From: Paracoccaceae bacterium
Lineage (GTDB): Bacteria; Pseudomonadota; Alphaproteobacteria; Rhodobacterales; Rhodobacteraceae
DNA length: 64,000 nucleotides
Reading direction: 5' to 3'
Assembly (NCBI GenBank): GCA_007116575.1
Contig: SKIF01000039.1
Coordinates: forward strand, 19,078 to 83,077
The notes under the pieces are model-generated. The model did no database searches, was not told the DNA's origin, and saw nothing but the letters and a program-made list of their open reading frames with translations. Positions 34,468-44,102 of the stretch are shown here, one piece after another. Numbering within the stretch: the stretch's first letter is position 1; every line of letters begins with the position of its first letter. The position numbers and the translations under genes were made by a program.

Positions 34468-35313
34468 ATGAGAGCGTTGCTGGACAACCCCGAAGTCCGA
34501 TCCGAGCGGAGTATCTGGGCCGCACCCGCCCGCGTACTGATCGAGCGGCGCACGCTCTTGCGCGCGCTGATCCGCCGCGATCTGGAAACTGCGCTGAAGG
34601 GCACCATGCTGGGCTGGCTTTGGGTGTTGCTGGTGCCCTTGATCCTGCTGGCTGTCTACAGCTTTGCATTTGGCGTCGTATTTGCGGCGCAATGGCGTGA
34701 CCGCGACCCGCAGCCATTCCTGTTTCCGATGCTCTATTTCACCGGCCTGCTGCTGTTCGGGTTGTTTGTCAACTCTCTGAACAGGGCACCCAATCTCATC
34801 CGCGACAACGCGACCTATATCCGTCAGATCGTGTTCCCGGTGCAGGTCTTCGTGCCGGTAGTGATCGGGGCGGAACTGGTGAAATTCTTGGTCGGGCTGG
34901 TGGTTCTCGTCCTTGCCTACCTGCTGATCATTGGTATCCCTCCCCTCGCGGCGATCAGCTATCCAATGAGTGTGGTCGGTTTGCTGATGTTCACGGCAGG
35001 CATTTGCTGGGCGATTGCCGCACTCGGGGTCTTCCTTCGCGATCTGGGGCAAGCGATGCAGCCGGTTTCGATGATTATGCTCTTTCTCAGCCCGCTCTTT
35101 TACCCGCTCTCGACTGTGCCTGATCGTATCCAATTGGTGTTCTACTTCAACCCTCTGACCTTTCCCCTGGAAGCGACGCGTAACGCGCTGTTTTTCGGTG
35201 AATGGCCCAGCTTCGCGGGCGCATTCATCTACCTGCTTGCGGGCTGGGTCTGTGCCGTGGCCGGGTTCGCGTTGTTCAATCGCTTGCGACCGGGTTTCGC
35301 CGATGTCCTCTGA
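34468..35313 (+). CDS. wzm: ABC-2 polysaccharide export permease (Wzm/KpsM type)
   Basis: Six-helix inner-membrane channel for ATP-driven export of O-antigen or capsule chains. The 281 residues contain LIRRDLETALKGTMLGWLWVLLVPLI before helix 1, the family hallmark, then LFVNSLNRAPNLIRDNATYIRQIVFPVQV and LSPLFYPLSTVP. An upstream in-frame GTG at 34444 could add eight residues, but it has no ribosome site. Overlaps the first ATPase gene by 11 bases. It starts a rightward operon of permease, two ATPases and a glycosyltransferase. Confidence 0.9.
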   Translation: MRALLDNPEVRSERSIWAAPARVLIERRTLLRALIRRDLETALKGTMLGWLWVLLVPLILLAVYSFAFGVVFAAQWRDRDPQPFLFPMLYFTGLLLFGLFVNSLNRAPNLIRDNATYIRQIVFPVQVFVPVVIGAELVKFLVGLVVLVLAYLLIIGIPPLAAISYPMSVVGLLMFTAGICWAIAALGVFLRDLGQAMQPVSMIMLFLSPLFYPLSTVPDRIQLVFYFNPLTFPLEATRNALFFGEWPSFAGAFIYLLAGWVCAVAGFALFNRLRPGFADVL

Positions 35314-36592
35314 ACCGGTCATATCGGTCCGGAACCTGACGAAATCCTTCGCCAGCGCCTCGCACGGAGTTGATGCCTTGTCGCAAGCGCTCTGGCCCCG
35401 TCCAGCGGCGAAGCCGGAAGTGGTGCTGAAGGGTGTCTCTTTCGATATCCAACGCGGCGAGGCGCTTGGAATTATCGGGCGCAACGGATCGGGCAAGTCT
35501 ACCTTGCTGAAACTTATCTGCGGAGTGATGCGGCCAAGTTCCGGGTCGGTGAGCTGCTCGGGCCGGTTGGCGACCTTGCTGGAGCTGGGTGCGGCCTTTC
35601 ACCCCGATTTTACTGGTCGCGAGAACGCACGCTATGTTGCCAGCATTCTGGGCTTGAAGGAGGAAGAATTCGACTCAATCGTCGGATCTATTGCGGAATT
35701 TGCCGATATCGGTCCGTTCTTCGACCGCAAGGTGCAGGAATATTCCAGCGGCATGTATGCGCGTCTAGCCTTCGCGGTGAACATACATTGCGCGCCTGAT
35801 ATCCTTGTCATTGATGAGGCACTTTCGGTTGGGGACATCCTGTTTCAGGTGAAGTGTTTCAGCAGGTTGCACCGGTTCCGCGCTGAAGGCGGGACACTGG
35901 TGATTGTTTCGCATGATGACACGGCGGTGCGCGCGCTGTGTGACCGAGTGTTGTGGCTGGATCGGGGCAGGCTGGTGGCGCTGGGCGCGACTGACCATGT
36001 CTGTGGTCTCTATCAGGCGAGTACGGCTGTCGCGCAGGCAAGCTCGGGGTCAGAGGAAGCACCGAAGGCTCCTTTGGATGAAGCGAACCTGGTGCAGGGC
36101 CGAAGCGAGGTGATTGACAACGGGCGCTTTGATCCCGATTCGCTGGCCGAACCGCTTCACGAAGGCAGTGTTTCCGGCCTTCGCTGCTGGCAGGATTCGG
36201 ACAATCCGGGTCTGCTCGAGGGCGGTGGTGAGACACATGTGGTGTTTCGCTACGCCGGCCCCGCGTTGCCGGGCTTGAAGGCCTGTTTCCTGCTGCGCGA
36301 CCGCCTTGCCCAGATCGTGTTCGGGGCCTGCGCTCCGCTCCGCCGCAACAGCGAAGGTGCTCATCTCGACGCGCGTTTTTGCTTCGATCTGCCCTGGCTT
36401 GTCTCGGGTGAGTATGTCGTCGAGGCGCTTGTGGTGGTCGAGACGGAGGAAGGTGCGCACAGACTTGTCGACCACGCGGCCCCAGTCCCGCTGGAGGTCA
36501 AGACCACACATATCTCGCATGGCCTTGCAAATCTGAGGATGCGGACGATCAGCATTCAACCGGTACCTGTCCGGTTCAGCGAGGTCGGATGA
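35303..36592 (+). CDS. wzt: ABC-transporter ATPase with C-terminal substrate domain (Wzt type)
   Basis: 429 residues. The N-terminal ATPase has GIIGRNGSGKST (about 57-68), signature YSSGMYARLAFA and Walker B ILVIDEALSVGD with the D-loop, all typical of polysaccharide exporters. The C-terminal 180 residues (SVSGLRCWQDSDNPGLLEGG onward) form a beta-sandwich of the Wzt-C type that recognises the modified end of the glycan. Overlaps the permease gene by 11 bases and is followed by a second, similar ATPase with ATGA overlap. Confidence 0.9.
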   Translation: MSSEPVISVRNLTKSFASASHGVDALSQALWPRPAAKPEVVLKGVSFDIQRGEALGIIGRNGSGKSTLLKLICGVMRPSSGSVSCSGRLATLLELGAAFHPDFTGRENARYVASILGLKEEEFDSIVGSIAEFADIGPFFDRKVQEYSSGMYARLAFAVNIHCAPDILVIDEALSVGDILFQVKCFSRLHRFRAEGGTLVIVSHDDTAVRALCDRVLWLDRGRLVALGATDHVCGLYQASTAVAQASSGSEEAPKAPLDEANLVQGRSEVIDNGRFDPDSLAEPLHEGSVSGLRCWQDSDNPGLLEGGGETHVVFRYAGPALPGLKACFLLRDRLAQIVFGACAPLRRNSEGAHLDARFCFDLPWLVSGEYVVEALVVVETEEGAHRLVDHAAPVPLEVKTTHISHGLANLRMRTISIQPVPVRFSEVG

Positions 36593-37881
36593 GCACGCAA
36601 GGCAATGTCATCCAGGTGTGCGGACTGGGCAAACGCTATGCCCGTCACGCTACACCGCTTGACCGCATGCAAGCCCTATTGCAGGGGCGAGAGGACGAGC
36701 AGGGGTTCGAGGCGCTCGTGCCGCTGGATTTCTCGATCCGGCGCGGTGAGTGCTTCGGTATCATCGGGCGAAACGGGTCGGGTAAATCGACGCTGCTCAA
36801 ACTCTTCTGTGGTATCATTTCACCCAGTGCGGGCCGTGTCACACTGAGCGGGCGGGCGCTGGGTCTGATCGAGTTAGGCGCGGGGTTCCAACCCGACTTC
36901 ACCGGTCGTGAGAATGCACATATCAACGCGCTGGTTCAGGGCCTGGACGAGGATGAGGCTGCACAGCGCATGCCCCTGATCGAGGAATTTGCCGATATTG
37001 GCCCGTATTTTGACCGTCCCGTACGGACCTATTCGAGCGGCATGTATGCCCGGCTCGGCTTCGCCATCTCGGCACATGTCGATGCCGATATACTGATCGT
37101 GGACGAGATTCTCGCGGTTGGCGATACCTCGTTCCAGCAAAAATGTGCAAAATGGATGCGTCAGTTTCGCGAGCGGGGCGGGACAGTCGTGTTGGTGTCG
37201 CATGCTGTCCGAGATATTGCCGCGCTTTGCGACCGTGCGCTCTGGCTGGATCGGGGCGAAATGCGTAGCCTTGGCCCTGCCGATGAGGTCGCGGCTGCCT
37301 ATCAGCGCGCGATGATGGCCGAACAGGATACTGGTGACAGTGCGGCGCAGGCTGCGCCGCCTGCCGAAGGGCCGGTATCCGAATGGCAGGGACAAATGAA
37401 GTTGCATCAGGGCTGGTACGATACGGCTGCGAAGGGCCATGGTCACGGTGGTGCTGTCGTGATTGATGCTGGGTTTTTCACCGCAGAGGGCGCGCGCGCC
37501 GAGACTCTGGAAGGCGGTGCCGATATGATCTTGAAAATCCGGGCCCGCGCGACGCGCGATCTTCACGCACCGATCCTGGGTTTCATTTTTCGCGATTCCA
37601 ACGGGCGCAATCTGTTCGGGGACAATACCTACATGACAACCCGTGAAAAACCTGTACGTTTCGCCGCGGGGCAGGTATTCGAGGCCGAGTTCCATGGCAC
37701 TCTACCATTTCTGCCCGTCGGCAATTACACGCTGGCCCCTTCGGTCATCGAGGGGACGCAGGAGGACCATGTGCAACTGCATTGGGTCGAAAATGCCGTG
37801 ACACTACAAGTCAGCGAAAGCCCGGTAGAGTTCGGGCTTGTCGGGGTTCCAATGAAAGCAATCGGCCGAGGTATGCAATGA
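36589..37881 (+). CDS. second Wzt-type ATPase with C-terminal substrate domain
   Basis: 430 residues, same plan as its neighbour. It has GIIGRNGSGKST near 57-68, YSSGMYARLGFA, ILIVDEILAVGD, and a C-terminal carbohydrate-binding-like domain with PILGFIFRDSNGRNLFGDNT and FLPVGNYTLAPSVIEG, the best-conserved part of Wzt-C. The two ATPases are clearly related but differ along the full length, so the duplication is old. With one permease they may work as a heterodimer, or each may read a different glycan end. Coupled to the next gene by ATGA. Confidence 0.9.
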   Translation: MSTQGNVIQVCGLGKRYARHATPLDRMQALLQGREDEQGFEALVPLDFSIRRGECFGIIGRNGSGKSTLLKLFCGIISPSAGRVTLSGRALGLIELGAGFQPDFTGRENAHINALVQGLDEDEAAQRMPLIEEFADIGPYFDRPVRTYSSGMYARLGFAISAHVDADILIVDEILAVGDTSFQQKCAKWMRQFRERGGTVVLVSHAVRDIAALCDRALWLDRGEMRSLGPADEVAAAYQRAMMAEQDTGDSAAQAAPPAEGPVSEWQGQMKLHQGWYDTAAKGHGHGGAVVIDAGFFTAEGARAETLEGGADMILKIRARATRDLHAPILGFIFRDSNGRNLFGDNTYMTTREKPVRFAAGQVFEAEFHGTLPFLPVGNYTLAPSVIEGTQEDHVQLHWVENAVTLQVSESPVEFGLVGVPMKAIGRGMQ

Positions 37882-39446
37882 AGCAGGCGGACTTTCCCGC
37901 TCTTGCACAAGGACAGGTGCCGCAGCATGTCGGCACGGCGCAAGGCAGCACGGAACCCAAGCTTTTTTTCGACATTTCCAGCTTCCTGAATTATGTCCTC
38001 GTTTTTCGCAACTACTCGGGCATCCAGCGGGTTGTGGCGATGGTGCTTTCTGAAATGGCGACGCGCGTCGATGCGGACAGGCTTTATGTCAGCTATGTTT
38101 CGCACAGGGATGGAAAGCACTATTGCGTGCGTCTGGATGCGATCGGGGCAGAGACTTTTCTTGTACCGACCGAGTTGCGCAGAGTCTTCTTCTCCACATC
38201 AATCAATCTCCGAACTCTTCTGGACGTAAGGCATATCTTCAGGGTGATCCGGGACGAGCTGCGATGGCTGCTGCGGGCCCGACCAATCCAGCAGCTTCCG
38301 CTATTTGCCTTGCGCAAGCTGGGCAAGGGAATGGCCAGCTTGTTTCGGCGCAACCGGCCCGCGACTCAAGCAAAGCCCGGCAAGGCCCGGATAACGCGGC
38401 GCAAATTAAGCGAAGTCGTTGCGCCCGGTGACAGGCTGATCCTGCTCGATTCCACCTGGAGCCCGATATTCACCGATGCGTTTGTCCGCGCCCATCGCGA
38501 TGGGATGCGCGTCTACTCGCTTGTTCATGACCTGATCCCGCTGGTCCATCCGGCCACGACAGGAGGCGACATACCGAGGGTCTTCTATAACTGGCTGAAA
38601 AACGCACTGGACTATACGGATGTGTTTCTTGCGAACTCAAGGTCGACGCATCGCGATCTGGATGCTTTTCAGCGTCTCTACCCGTTGCGAAAGCCGATAT
38701 GCGACCTGCCGCTTGCGCAGACCCGCCTGAAAATGCGCGATGATGTAGAGAATCGGCGCGCGGACGCCCCTCTTGGCGACATCCCGTCCGAATACGTGCT
38801 CGCGCGTGACATCATCCCGAGGGACACGCATGTGCGGTCTGCGGTCAACACGCCTTTCGTGTTGTGTGTGGGTACAAACGAGCCCCGGAAGAATATCTGG
38901 CGCCTGCTGATGGCCTGGAAAATGCTTGTCGATCAGGGTTTGGCCGATATTCCGCGACTGGTGCTCGCCGGCCGGACCGGCTGGCAATGCGATGACTTGA
39001 AAAACATGTTGCACGGCACGGGCCATGTCTATGGATATGTCACGCTCATCGAAGAACCCAGCGACGCAGATCTGGAGTTCCTGTACCGGCACTGCGTGTT
39101 CACCGCGATGCCCTCGCCCTATGAAGGCTGGGGTTTGCCGGTCGGTGAGACGTTGTCCTATGGCAAGACCGCTGTCGTATCAAACACTTCCTCATTGCCG
39201 GAGGTTGGGCAGGATATGGTCGAGTATTGCGATCCGAATTCGATCGAGAGCATTGCTGCGGCGGTTCGCCGCCTGGTGGAAGACCCTGACCGGCGCCTCG
39301 CGCTTGAAGCCCGCATTGCGACGACCCCACTCCGGTCATGGGGCGATGTGACATCAGATCTGCTGCAGATCCTCAATGCTCCGTTGCACGACATGCGTGA
39401 CGACCCCCACCGGCCCAGTCTGCGCGACGCTGTTGCCGAGACGTAA
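37878..39446 (+). CDS. GT4-family glycosyltransferase
   Basis: 522 residues. The N-terminal Rossmann half is about 30-330 (FFDISSFLNYVLVFRNYSGIQR, VYSLVHDLIPLVHP, FLANSRSTHRDL). The second half carries the GT-B donor site: VNTPFVLCVGTNEPRKNIWRLL, LVLAGRTGW, then SPYEGWGLPVGETLSYGKTAVVSNTSSLPEVG (39112-39207) with the conserved E-x7-E. The IQR motif near the start is typical of mannosyl-transferring members. The start at 37878 is set by the ATGA overlap with the ATPase gene. It probably builds or caps the glycan exported by the adjacent system. Confidence 0.85.
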   Translation: MKQADFPALAQGQVPQHVGTAQGSTEPKLFFDISSFLNYVLVFRNYSGIQRVVAMVLSEMATRVDADRLYVSYVSHRDGKHYCVRLDAIGAETFLVPTELRRVFFSTSINLRTLLDVRHIFRVIRDELRWLLRARPIQQLPLFALRKLGKGMASLFRRNRPATQAKPGKARITRRKLSEVVAPGDRLILLDSTWSPIFTDAFVRAHRDGMRVYSLVHDLIPLVHPATTGGDIPRVFYNWLKNALDYTDVFLANSRSTHRDLDAFQRLYPLRKPICDLPLAQTRLKMRDDVENRRADAPLGDIPSEYVLARDIIPRDTHVRSAVNTPFVLCVGTNEPRKNIWRLLMAWKMLVDQGLADIPRLVLAGRTGWQCDDLKNMLHGTGHVYGYVTLIEEPSDADLEFLYRHCVFTAMPSPYEGWGLPVGETLSYGKTAVVSNTSSLPEVGQDMVEYCDPNSIESIAAAVRRLVEDPDRRLALEARIATTPLRSWGDVTSDLLQILNAPLHDMRDDPHRPSLRDAVAET

Positions 39447-39722
39447 TACCGGCGGATGGTGCTTTGCGCGCGCCGCCTCAAGTGATGCCGGATGATACCC
39501 TGAGCAGGGCTTCGCACACGCCCTGACGGACGTTACCCCGCAGGAGTGTGCGGGCTGGTCCATGCCTGCATACATGGCGCGCTTAGCCTTGACGTGCTGT
39601 TGCTGGTGGCCCCCTCGATGCTGTTGGTGATCGGCCTGCTGGTGCTGGCAGAGATCGTGCTTCACGATCATACATAGCGTGGTCGTGCTGCGCGCGCAGG
39701 CTGGCAACCGGCAGTGACCGAG

Positions 39723-40541
39723 TCACCTGGCTTCGCGCCGCACCGGTATGAACGGGCGGCTTGGTCCGATCCTGAAGCCACCGATGGCCTCCTGCCCGGC
39801 GGGTGACAGCATCCAGTCGATGAACACCCGCCCCTCGGCAGCCCGCACATGGGGGTGGCGGTCAGGGTTCACGAGGATGATCCCATAGGGGTTGAAAAGC
39901 GCCGGGTCGCCCTCGAACAGGATGTCGTGATCACCCCGATTGGCGAAGCTGAGCCATGTCCCGCGATCACTCAGAACATGGGCGTCCAGTTGCACGGCGA
40001 TATTCAACGCCGCCCCCATGCCTGAGCCGGTGGACAGATACTGCCTGCCGACCGGCACGATGCCAGCTTCGGCCCAGAGGCGCTGCTCGGCGATATGGGT
40101 GCCGCTGTCATCACCGCGTGAAACAAACCGCAGCCGTGCCTGTGCGATGCTCCGCATCGCCTCGGCCGCCGTGCGGGCTTCGCGCAGATTGGCCGGATCA
40201 GTGGCCGGGCCGATGATGACGAACTCGTTCGACATCACGTCATGGCGCGCCACGCCGTAGCCTTCGGCGACGAACTGCTCTTCCAGCTCGCGGGCATGGA
40301 CCAGAACGACATCTGCATCGCCGCGCCGCGCCGTCTCGAGCGCCTGACCCGTGCCCTGCGTAACAACGCGCACCTCGATGCCGGTGTCGCGCGTGAAGAT
40401 GGGCAGGACATGATCGAAAAGGCCCGAATTCTCTACCGAAGTCGTGGAGGACAGCGTGATCCACTCTTGCGCGGTGAGGGTGGTCGGGGTCAGCATCGCC
40501 GCGCAAAACGCAAGAACGTGACCGAACGCGCGCATCATCAT
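39723..40541 (-). CDS. tupA: tungstate ABC transporter, substrate-binding protein
   Basis: Periplasmic tungstate-binding protein, 272 residues with a signal peptide (about 1-24, ending TLTAQE). Ligand motifs are TLSSTTSVENSGLFDHVLP at the mature N-terminus and RFVSRGDDSGTHIAE in the middle, both diagnostic for TupA rather than ModA or PstS. The gene comes third, after tupB and tupC, on the leftward strand, with 11 bases between tupC stop and its start. Tungstate would serve enzymes such as tungsten formate dehydrogenase, none of which is in this window. Confidence 0.92.
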   Translation of the reverse strand: MMMRAFGHVLAFCAAMLTPTTLTAQEWITLSSTTSVENSGLFDHVLPIFTRDTGIEVRVVTQGTGQALETARRGDADVVLVHARELEEQFVAEGYGVARHDVMSNEFVIIGPATDPANLREARTAAEAMRSIAQARLRFVSRGDDSGTHIAEQRLWAEAGIVPVGRQYLSTGSGMGAALNIAVQLDAHVLSDRGTWLSFANRGDHDILFEGDPALFNPYGIILVNPDRHPHVRAAEGRVFIDWMLSPAGQEAIGGFRIGPSRPFIPVRREAR

Positions 40542-40552
40542 GCCTTCCTCGC

Positions 40553-41266
40553 CTACCAGATCAGATCGCCGGACAGAAAGGCGCGGGCTTCGCGCGTTTG
40601 TGGGGCCTCCAGAAACTCTGCGGCAGGACGGTGTTCAAGCAACTGTCCGCGATGAAGAAAGGCCACATCCTGCGCCAGCCTGCGCGCCTGCCCCAGATCA
40701 TGGGTCGACATCATGATGGTGATTCCTTCTTCGGCGAATTGCAGGATCATTTCCTCGATCACGCGCGTGGCATAAGGGTCCAGCGCCGCCGTGGGCTCAT
40801 CCAGAAACAGGATCTGCGGCGAGACCGACCAGGCCCGCGCCAGTGCAAGGCGCTGCTGCTGGCCGCCGGAAAGTTGGCGCGCAGGCTGATCGGAGATGCG
40901 CTCGAGCCCGAAACGGGCCAGCGTCTGTTCGACTCTTGCGCGGCGCGCGGCGCGCGACAGGCCCGCCACGGCAAGCGGGTAGTCGAGATTGGCTGCCACC
41001 GAGCGGCGCAGCAGCACCGGGCGCTGAAAGACCATCGCTTGCTGTTGCGCGCGCGCCTCGCCATTGGCCCAGATGCGGCGACCGGAACTCGGGTCGAGCA
41101 GCCCGTGACACAGCCGCAAGAGCACGCTCTTGCCTGCACCATTCGCCCCCATTACGATCAGCCGCCGCATCGGCGCGATGGTCAGCGACAGATCGGATAA
41201 CAGCGCTGTGCCGCTGGCAACAAAGCTCACCTTATCTAGCGTCAAGGGCAGGCAGGACCGGCTCAT
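40553..41266 (-). CDS. tupC: tungstate ABC transporter, ATPase
   Basis: 237-residue ATPase: Walker A GANGAGKSVLL, signature LSGGQQQRLALARAW, Walker B ILFLDEPTAALDP, H-loop STHDLGQARRLA. GANGAGKS with RRSVAANLDYPLAVAGL is typical of TupC. The start at 41266 comes from the ATGA overlap with tupB. It pairs with the TupB permease and TupA binding protein. Confidence 0.9.
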   Translation of the reverse strand: MSRSCLPLTLDKVSFVASGTALLSDLSLTIAPMRRLIVMGANGAGKSVLLRLCHGLLDPSSGRRIWANGEARAQQQAMVFQRPVLLRRSVAANLDYPLAVAGLSRAARRARVEQTLARFGLERISDQPARQLSGGQQQRLALARAWSVSPQILFLDEPTAALDPYATRVIEEMILQFAEEGITIMMSTHDLGQARRLAQDVAFLHRGQLLEHRPAAEFLEAPQTREARAFLSGDLIW

Positions 41267-41958
41267 CCCAGTTGCACCCGCGCCCATTGCCCGATCGACC
41301 AGGCAAGGGCATTGAGGGTCAGCGTCAAACCAAGCAGCACGATCCCCAGCGCGATGGCCAGATCCAGATTGCCGCGCGTGGTCTCCAGTGTGATGGCAGT
41401 GGTCATGGTGCGGGTATGCCCGGCGATATTGCCCCCTACGATCAGCACCGCGCCGACCTCTGCGCTGGCGCGTCCGAACCCCGCCAACACGCCGGTCAGC
41501 AGCGACACGCGACCGTCCCAAAGCAGCGTGGGCATGGCGCGCGCCCTGTCTGCGCCCAGCGAAAGCAACTGGTCGCCATACTCCGTCCAGAGATCTTCGA
41601 CAACCGAACGGGTCAGCGACACCACGATGGGCAGGATCAGCACAGTCTGGGCAAGGATCATGGCCGAGGGCGTGAACAGCAGGTCGAGCGCACCCAGTGG
41701 CCCTGAGCGCGAGAGCAACAGATACACCGCCAGCCCCGCCACCACCGGCGGCAGACCCATCAGCGCATTGAACAGCACGATCACCGCGCCGCGCCCCGGA
41801 AACCGCGTCAGCGCAAGCCCGGCCCCCAGTGGCAGGCCGATCAGGCAGGCGATGGCCACCGCGCTCAGCGTCACGCGCAGCGACAGGCCGATGATCTGCA
41901 TCAGCACCGAATCCGCCCGCAAAATGAGATCAAGCGCCGTGACGAATGGTCCGTCCAT
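41263..41958 (-). CDS. tupB: tungstate ABC transporter, permease
   Basis: 231-residue permease with about six helices and the EAA-type cytoplasmic loop EYGDQLLSLGADRARAM. SAVAIACLIGLPLGAGLALTRF and LMGLPPVVAGLAVYLLLSRSGPLG are close to known TupB. A strong ribosome site (GGAGGAGCGCGC before the ATG at 41958) was preferred to a start 19 codons upstream. It is the first gene of the leftward tupB-tupC-tupA operon. Confidence 0.9.
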   Translation of the reverse strand: MDGPFVTALDLILRADSVLMQIIGLSLRVTLSAVAIACLIGLPLGAGLALTRFPGRGAVIVLFNALMGLPPVVAGLAVYLLLSRSGPLGALDLLFTPSAMILAQTVLILPIVVSLTRSVVEDLWTEYGDQLLSLGADRARAMPTLLWDGRVSLLTGVLAGFGRASAEVGAVLIVGGNIAGHTRTMTTAITLETTRGNLDLAIALGIVLLGLTLTLNALAWSIGQWARVQLG

Positions 41959-42251
41959 GCGCGCTCCTCCAACCGCGCCCCAACTGCAAGCGACAGGGCC
42001 TCGTCTATGTTTCAAAATTGTCTGGCGAGATCAAGCGGCGCTTCGTCACATGACGCGGGGCATTCGCGCAGAATTTCATTGCGCGATCAATGCAGCCCCT
42101 GTCGCGATTTGCGAAAAACCAACAGCAAGTCCGCGGAATCTCTTGTCTTGTGCGGGCGCATGCAGAGAGTGGTACCAGAAGCGCTGACCCCAGACGATGA
42201 TCCGCCGGATGACCCGGGTCAGGGCATGGCAGAACAGGAACGAGTGACAGC

Positions 42252-42446
42252 ATGGACGAGACCGCGAAATCCGGTCGGCCAGAGGGCACATGGTCCGATT
42301 ATCTGAGCATGGCGCGGCCAGGACATGCGTCCAAACATGTCATCATCATCGCCGGGGTTCTGATGGCGTCGATCATGTCCCTTCAGAACGTCACCCTGTT
42401 CTTCTGGGGCCATAACCGGATCCTGAGCCTGAGCCCTGTACCATAA
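42252..42446 (+). pseudogene. UbiA-type prenyltransferase N-terminal fragment
   Basis: 64 codons: WSDYLSMARPGHASKHVIIIAGVLMASIM corresponds to the first helix of UbiA-family decaprenyl-phosphate ribosyl/prenyltransferases (usual form YLRxxRPxHWxKNxxxxxGVxLA). The protein then breaks off in non-homologous sequence, where 250 more residues with two aspartate-rich motifs are expected. No other piece was found nearby. Probably a deleted gene of the surface-glycan region. Confidence 0.5.
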
Positions 42447-42536
42447 TGGCTCTTTCTATCCCTGCGAACGGAATGACCATCAAACCGCGGGATCAAACAG
42501 CTAGGATATCTGGCTGAAGGGAATCGCGATGCGCTG

Positions 42537-43085
42537 ATGGAGCGAATCTTGGTGCAAGAATCCGGTGTCATCGCACTTGCCTGTGCCGGAGAACAGCCCG
42601 TCTCCTGTATACGCCAGGCCGAGAGGGTAGTGGGGCATGTCGGCGACTGGCAGATTCTCTCTGAACAGCCGGCGTTACACCTGCTGGAACTGGTGTTTCG
42701 CCCGTCCCAGATTTCCTATTCCGGGGCACGTTTGGCGGAGCTGCCGTCCAATGCAGGCCGCATCACGCAAAAGGGCCGGCAGACCGTGACGGATACCGGT
42801 TGCCTGTTCTACGGTCCGTACGTCCCGGTGCCACCCGGAACCTACCGCTTGCAGGTTTATGGCACGAGTGGGTCGATCAGCGACGCCCGGATCGATGTCG
42901 CTTACCAACGCGGCACGACAGTACTGGCGGATCATCCGTTGCCCTCAAAGGCGACGGGTGTCCTTCTGCCGGAGGCCACGGTGACCGTGCCAGAGGGGGT
43001 CCACGATCTCGAAATCCGTCTGTGCGTTTCCAATGGCGACGTACTGGAAGCGCATGGTTACAGTTTTCGCAGGATTGAGCCGTAG
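42537..43085 (+). CDS. hypothetical beta-rich protein
   Basis: 182 residues with no signal peptide. The second half looks like a beta-sandwich: CLFYGPYVPVPPGTYRLQVYG, then ARIDVAYQRGTTVLADHPLP, and VTVPEGVHDLEIRLCVSNGD. This resembles the carbohydrate-recognition type of fold seen with glycan biosynthesis genes. Its place beside Wzm/Wzt and glycosyltransferase genes supports a link to the surface polysaccharide, but I do not recognise the family. It could also be the last part of a larger protein whose 5' portion has been lost. Confidence 0.4.
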   Translation: MERILVQESGVIALACAGEQPVSCIRQAERVVGHVGDWQILSEQPALHLLELVFRPSQISYSGARLAELPSNAGRITQKGRQTVTDTGCLFYGPYVPVPPGTYRLQVYGTSGSISDARIDVAYQRGTTVLADHPLPSKATGVLLPEATVTVPEGVHDLEIRLCVSNGDVLEAHGYSFRRIEP

Positions 43086-43237
43086 CACTGATCCAGCCCT
43101 GACGCAGGGCAACATGCAGCGCAGCCCGTCTACGAAAACACCAGGATTGATTGACAAACATCGCGGTCTGGTCCGATTGTCGCCATTTTTCGCTGCTATG
43201 GTTAATCAATCGGATCATTATTGGCAGGACGGGTCAC

Positions 43238-44077
43238 ATGAAAATCACGATCATTGGTTTGGGCTGTGTTGCAGTGGCAGATGCGCTCGCGCTGGCGCGC
43301 AATCATGAGGTTGTTCTGACTGGCCCGGTTCCTGACCGGGTCGAGGCAATCAATCGCGGTCAATACGGGCTGCGCGATCCGCTGCTGGCGGATTATCTGG
43401 CCGAAAACACTCTAAACCTTCGGGCCATGCTCGACACATCCGAGGCACTGGCCGGGGCCGATATGGTGCTTGTCTCGACGCCGCTGACCCGCGACCCTGT
43501 CACCGGGCGTCCCGATCTGGTCGAATTGGACACACGGGTCGAGTTCGTGGCGCGGAACCTGCCCGCCGCTCCGATTGTGGTGCGCTCTGCTGTGCCGGTC
43601 GGTTATTGCGAATCTCGCCGGGTAGAACTCAAGGGCGCGAAGATTGTTTATGCCCCGGAGTTCTGCCACGAAGGCCAGATGCTGAGCGATATCCTCTACC
43701 CAGAATTCCTGATTGTGGGCGACCGATATGCGCTGGGCCAGCGGGTACTCGGCATGCTCAAATCAGCGGCAGTGCGTACCGATATGCCGATTCATCAGAT
43801 GGACCTGACCGAGGCCGAGCGCATTCGCCAGTTCTCGGGTCTCTATCACAGCGTTCCTCTGGGTGCTGGACGTGGTGCCGAAAAGGATGAGCGACAGCAA
43901 AGGGACGAAATGGAGCAGAGCGCTGCACCCCCAAGTTTTCCCGCCACCGACCCCGAAAACGAAATAGCCGCTGTGGGCACTGGCGTCGTCGCAATGCCGC
44001 AATCGGGGTCTGCCATGCACATCGAGATGCTTGCCCCGATCACGACCTCGCAGGCGGCTTACTCGCCCTGTTTCTGA
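43238..44077 (+). pseudogene. UDP-glucose/GDP-mannose dehydrogenase, C-terminally truncated
   Basis: The first 200 residues are the NAD-binding domain: MKITIIGLGCVAVADALALA (note GLGCVA instead of the usual GxGYVG), DMVLVSTPLTRDPVTG, VVRSAVPVGYC, VYAPEFCHEGQML. After LTEAERIRQFSGLYH the normal central domain with the catalytic cysteine should begin. Instead about 75 unrelated residues follow and the frame stops. A working enzyme has about 390-440 residues, so this one lacks the catalytic and UDP-binding parts. It probably arose by deletion or insertion. Confidence 0.7.
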
Positions 44078-44102
44078 GCTGGGCAACGTGACCTCAGCCT
44101 GC

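Noticed and set aside
39546..39677. 43-codon hydrophobic peptide frame (GTG start)
   Set aside because: Reads like a single membrane helix, but its AGGAG overlaps the start codon and no family or context supports it.
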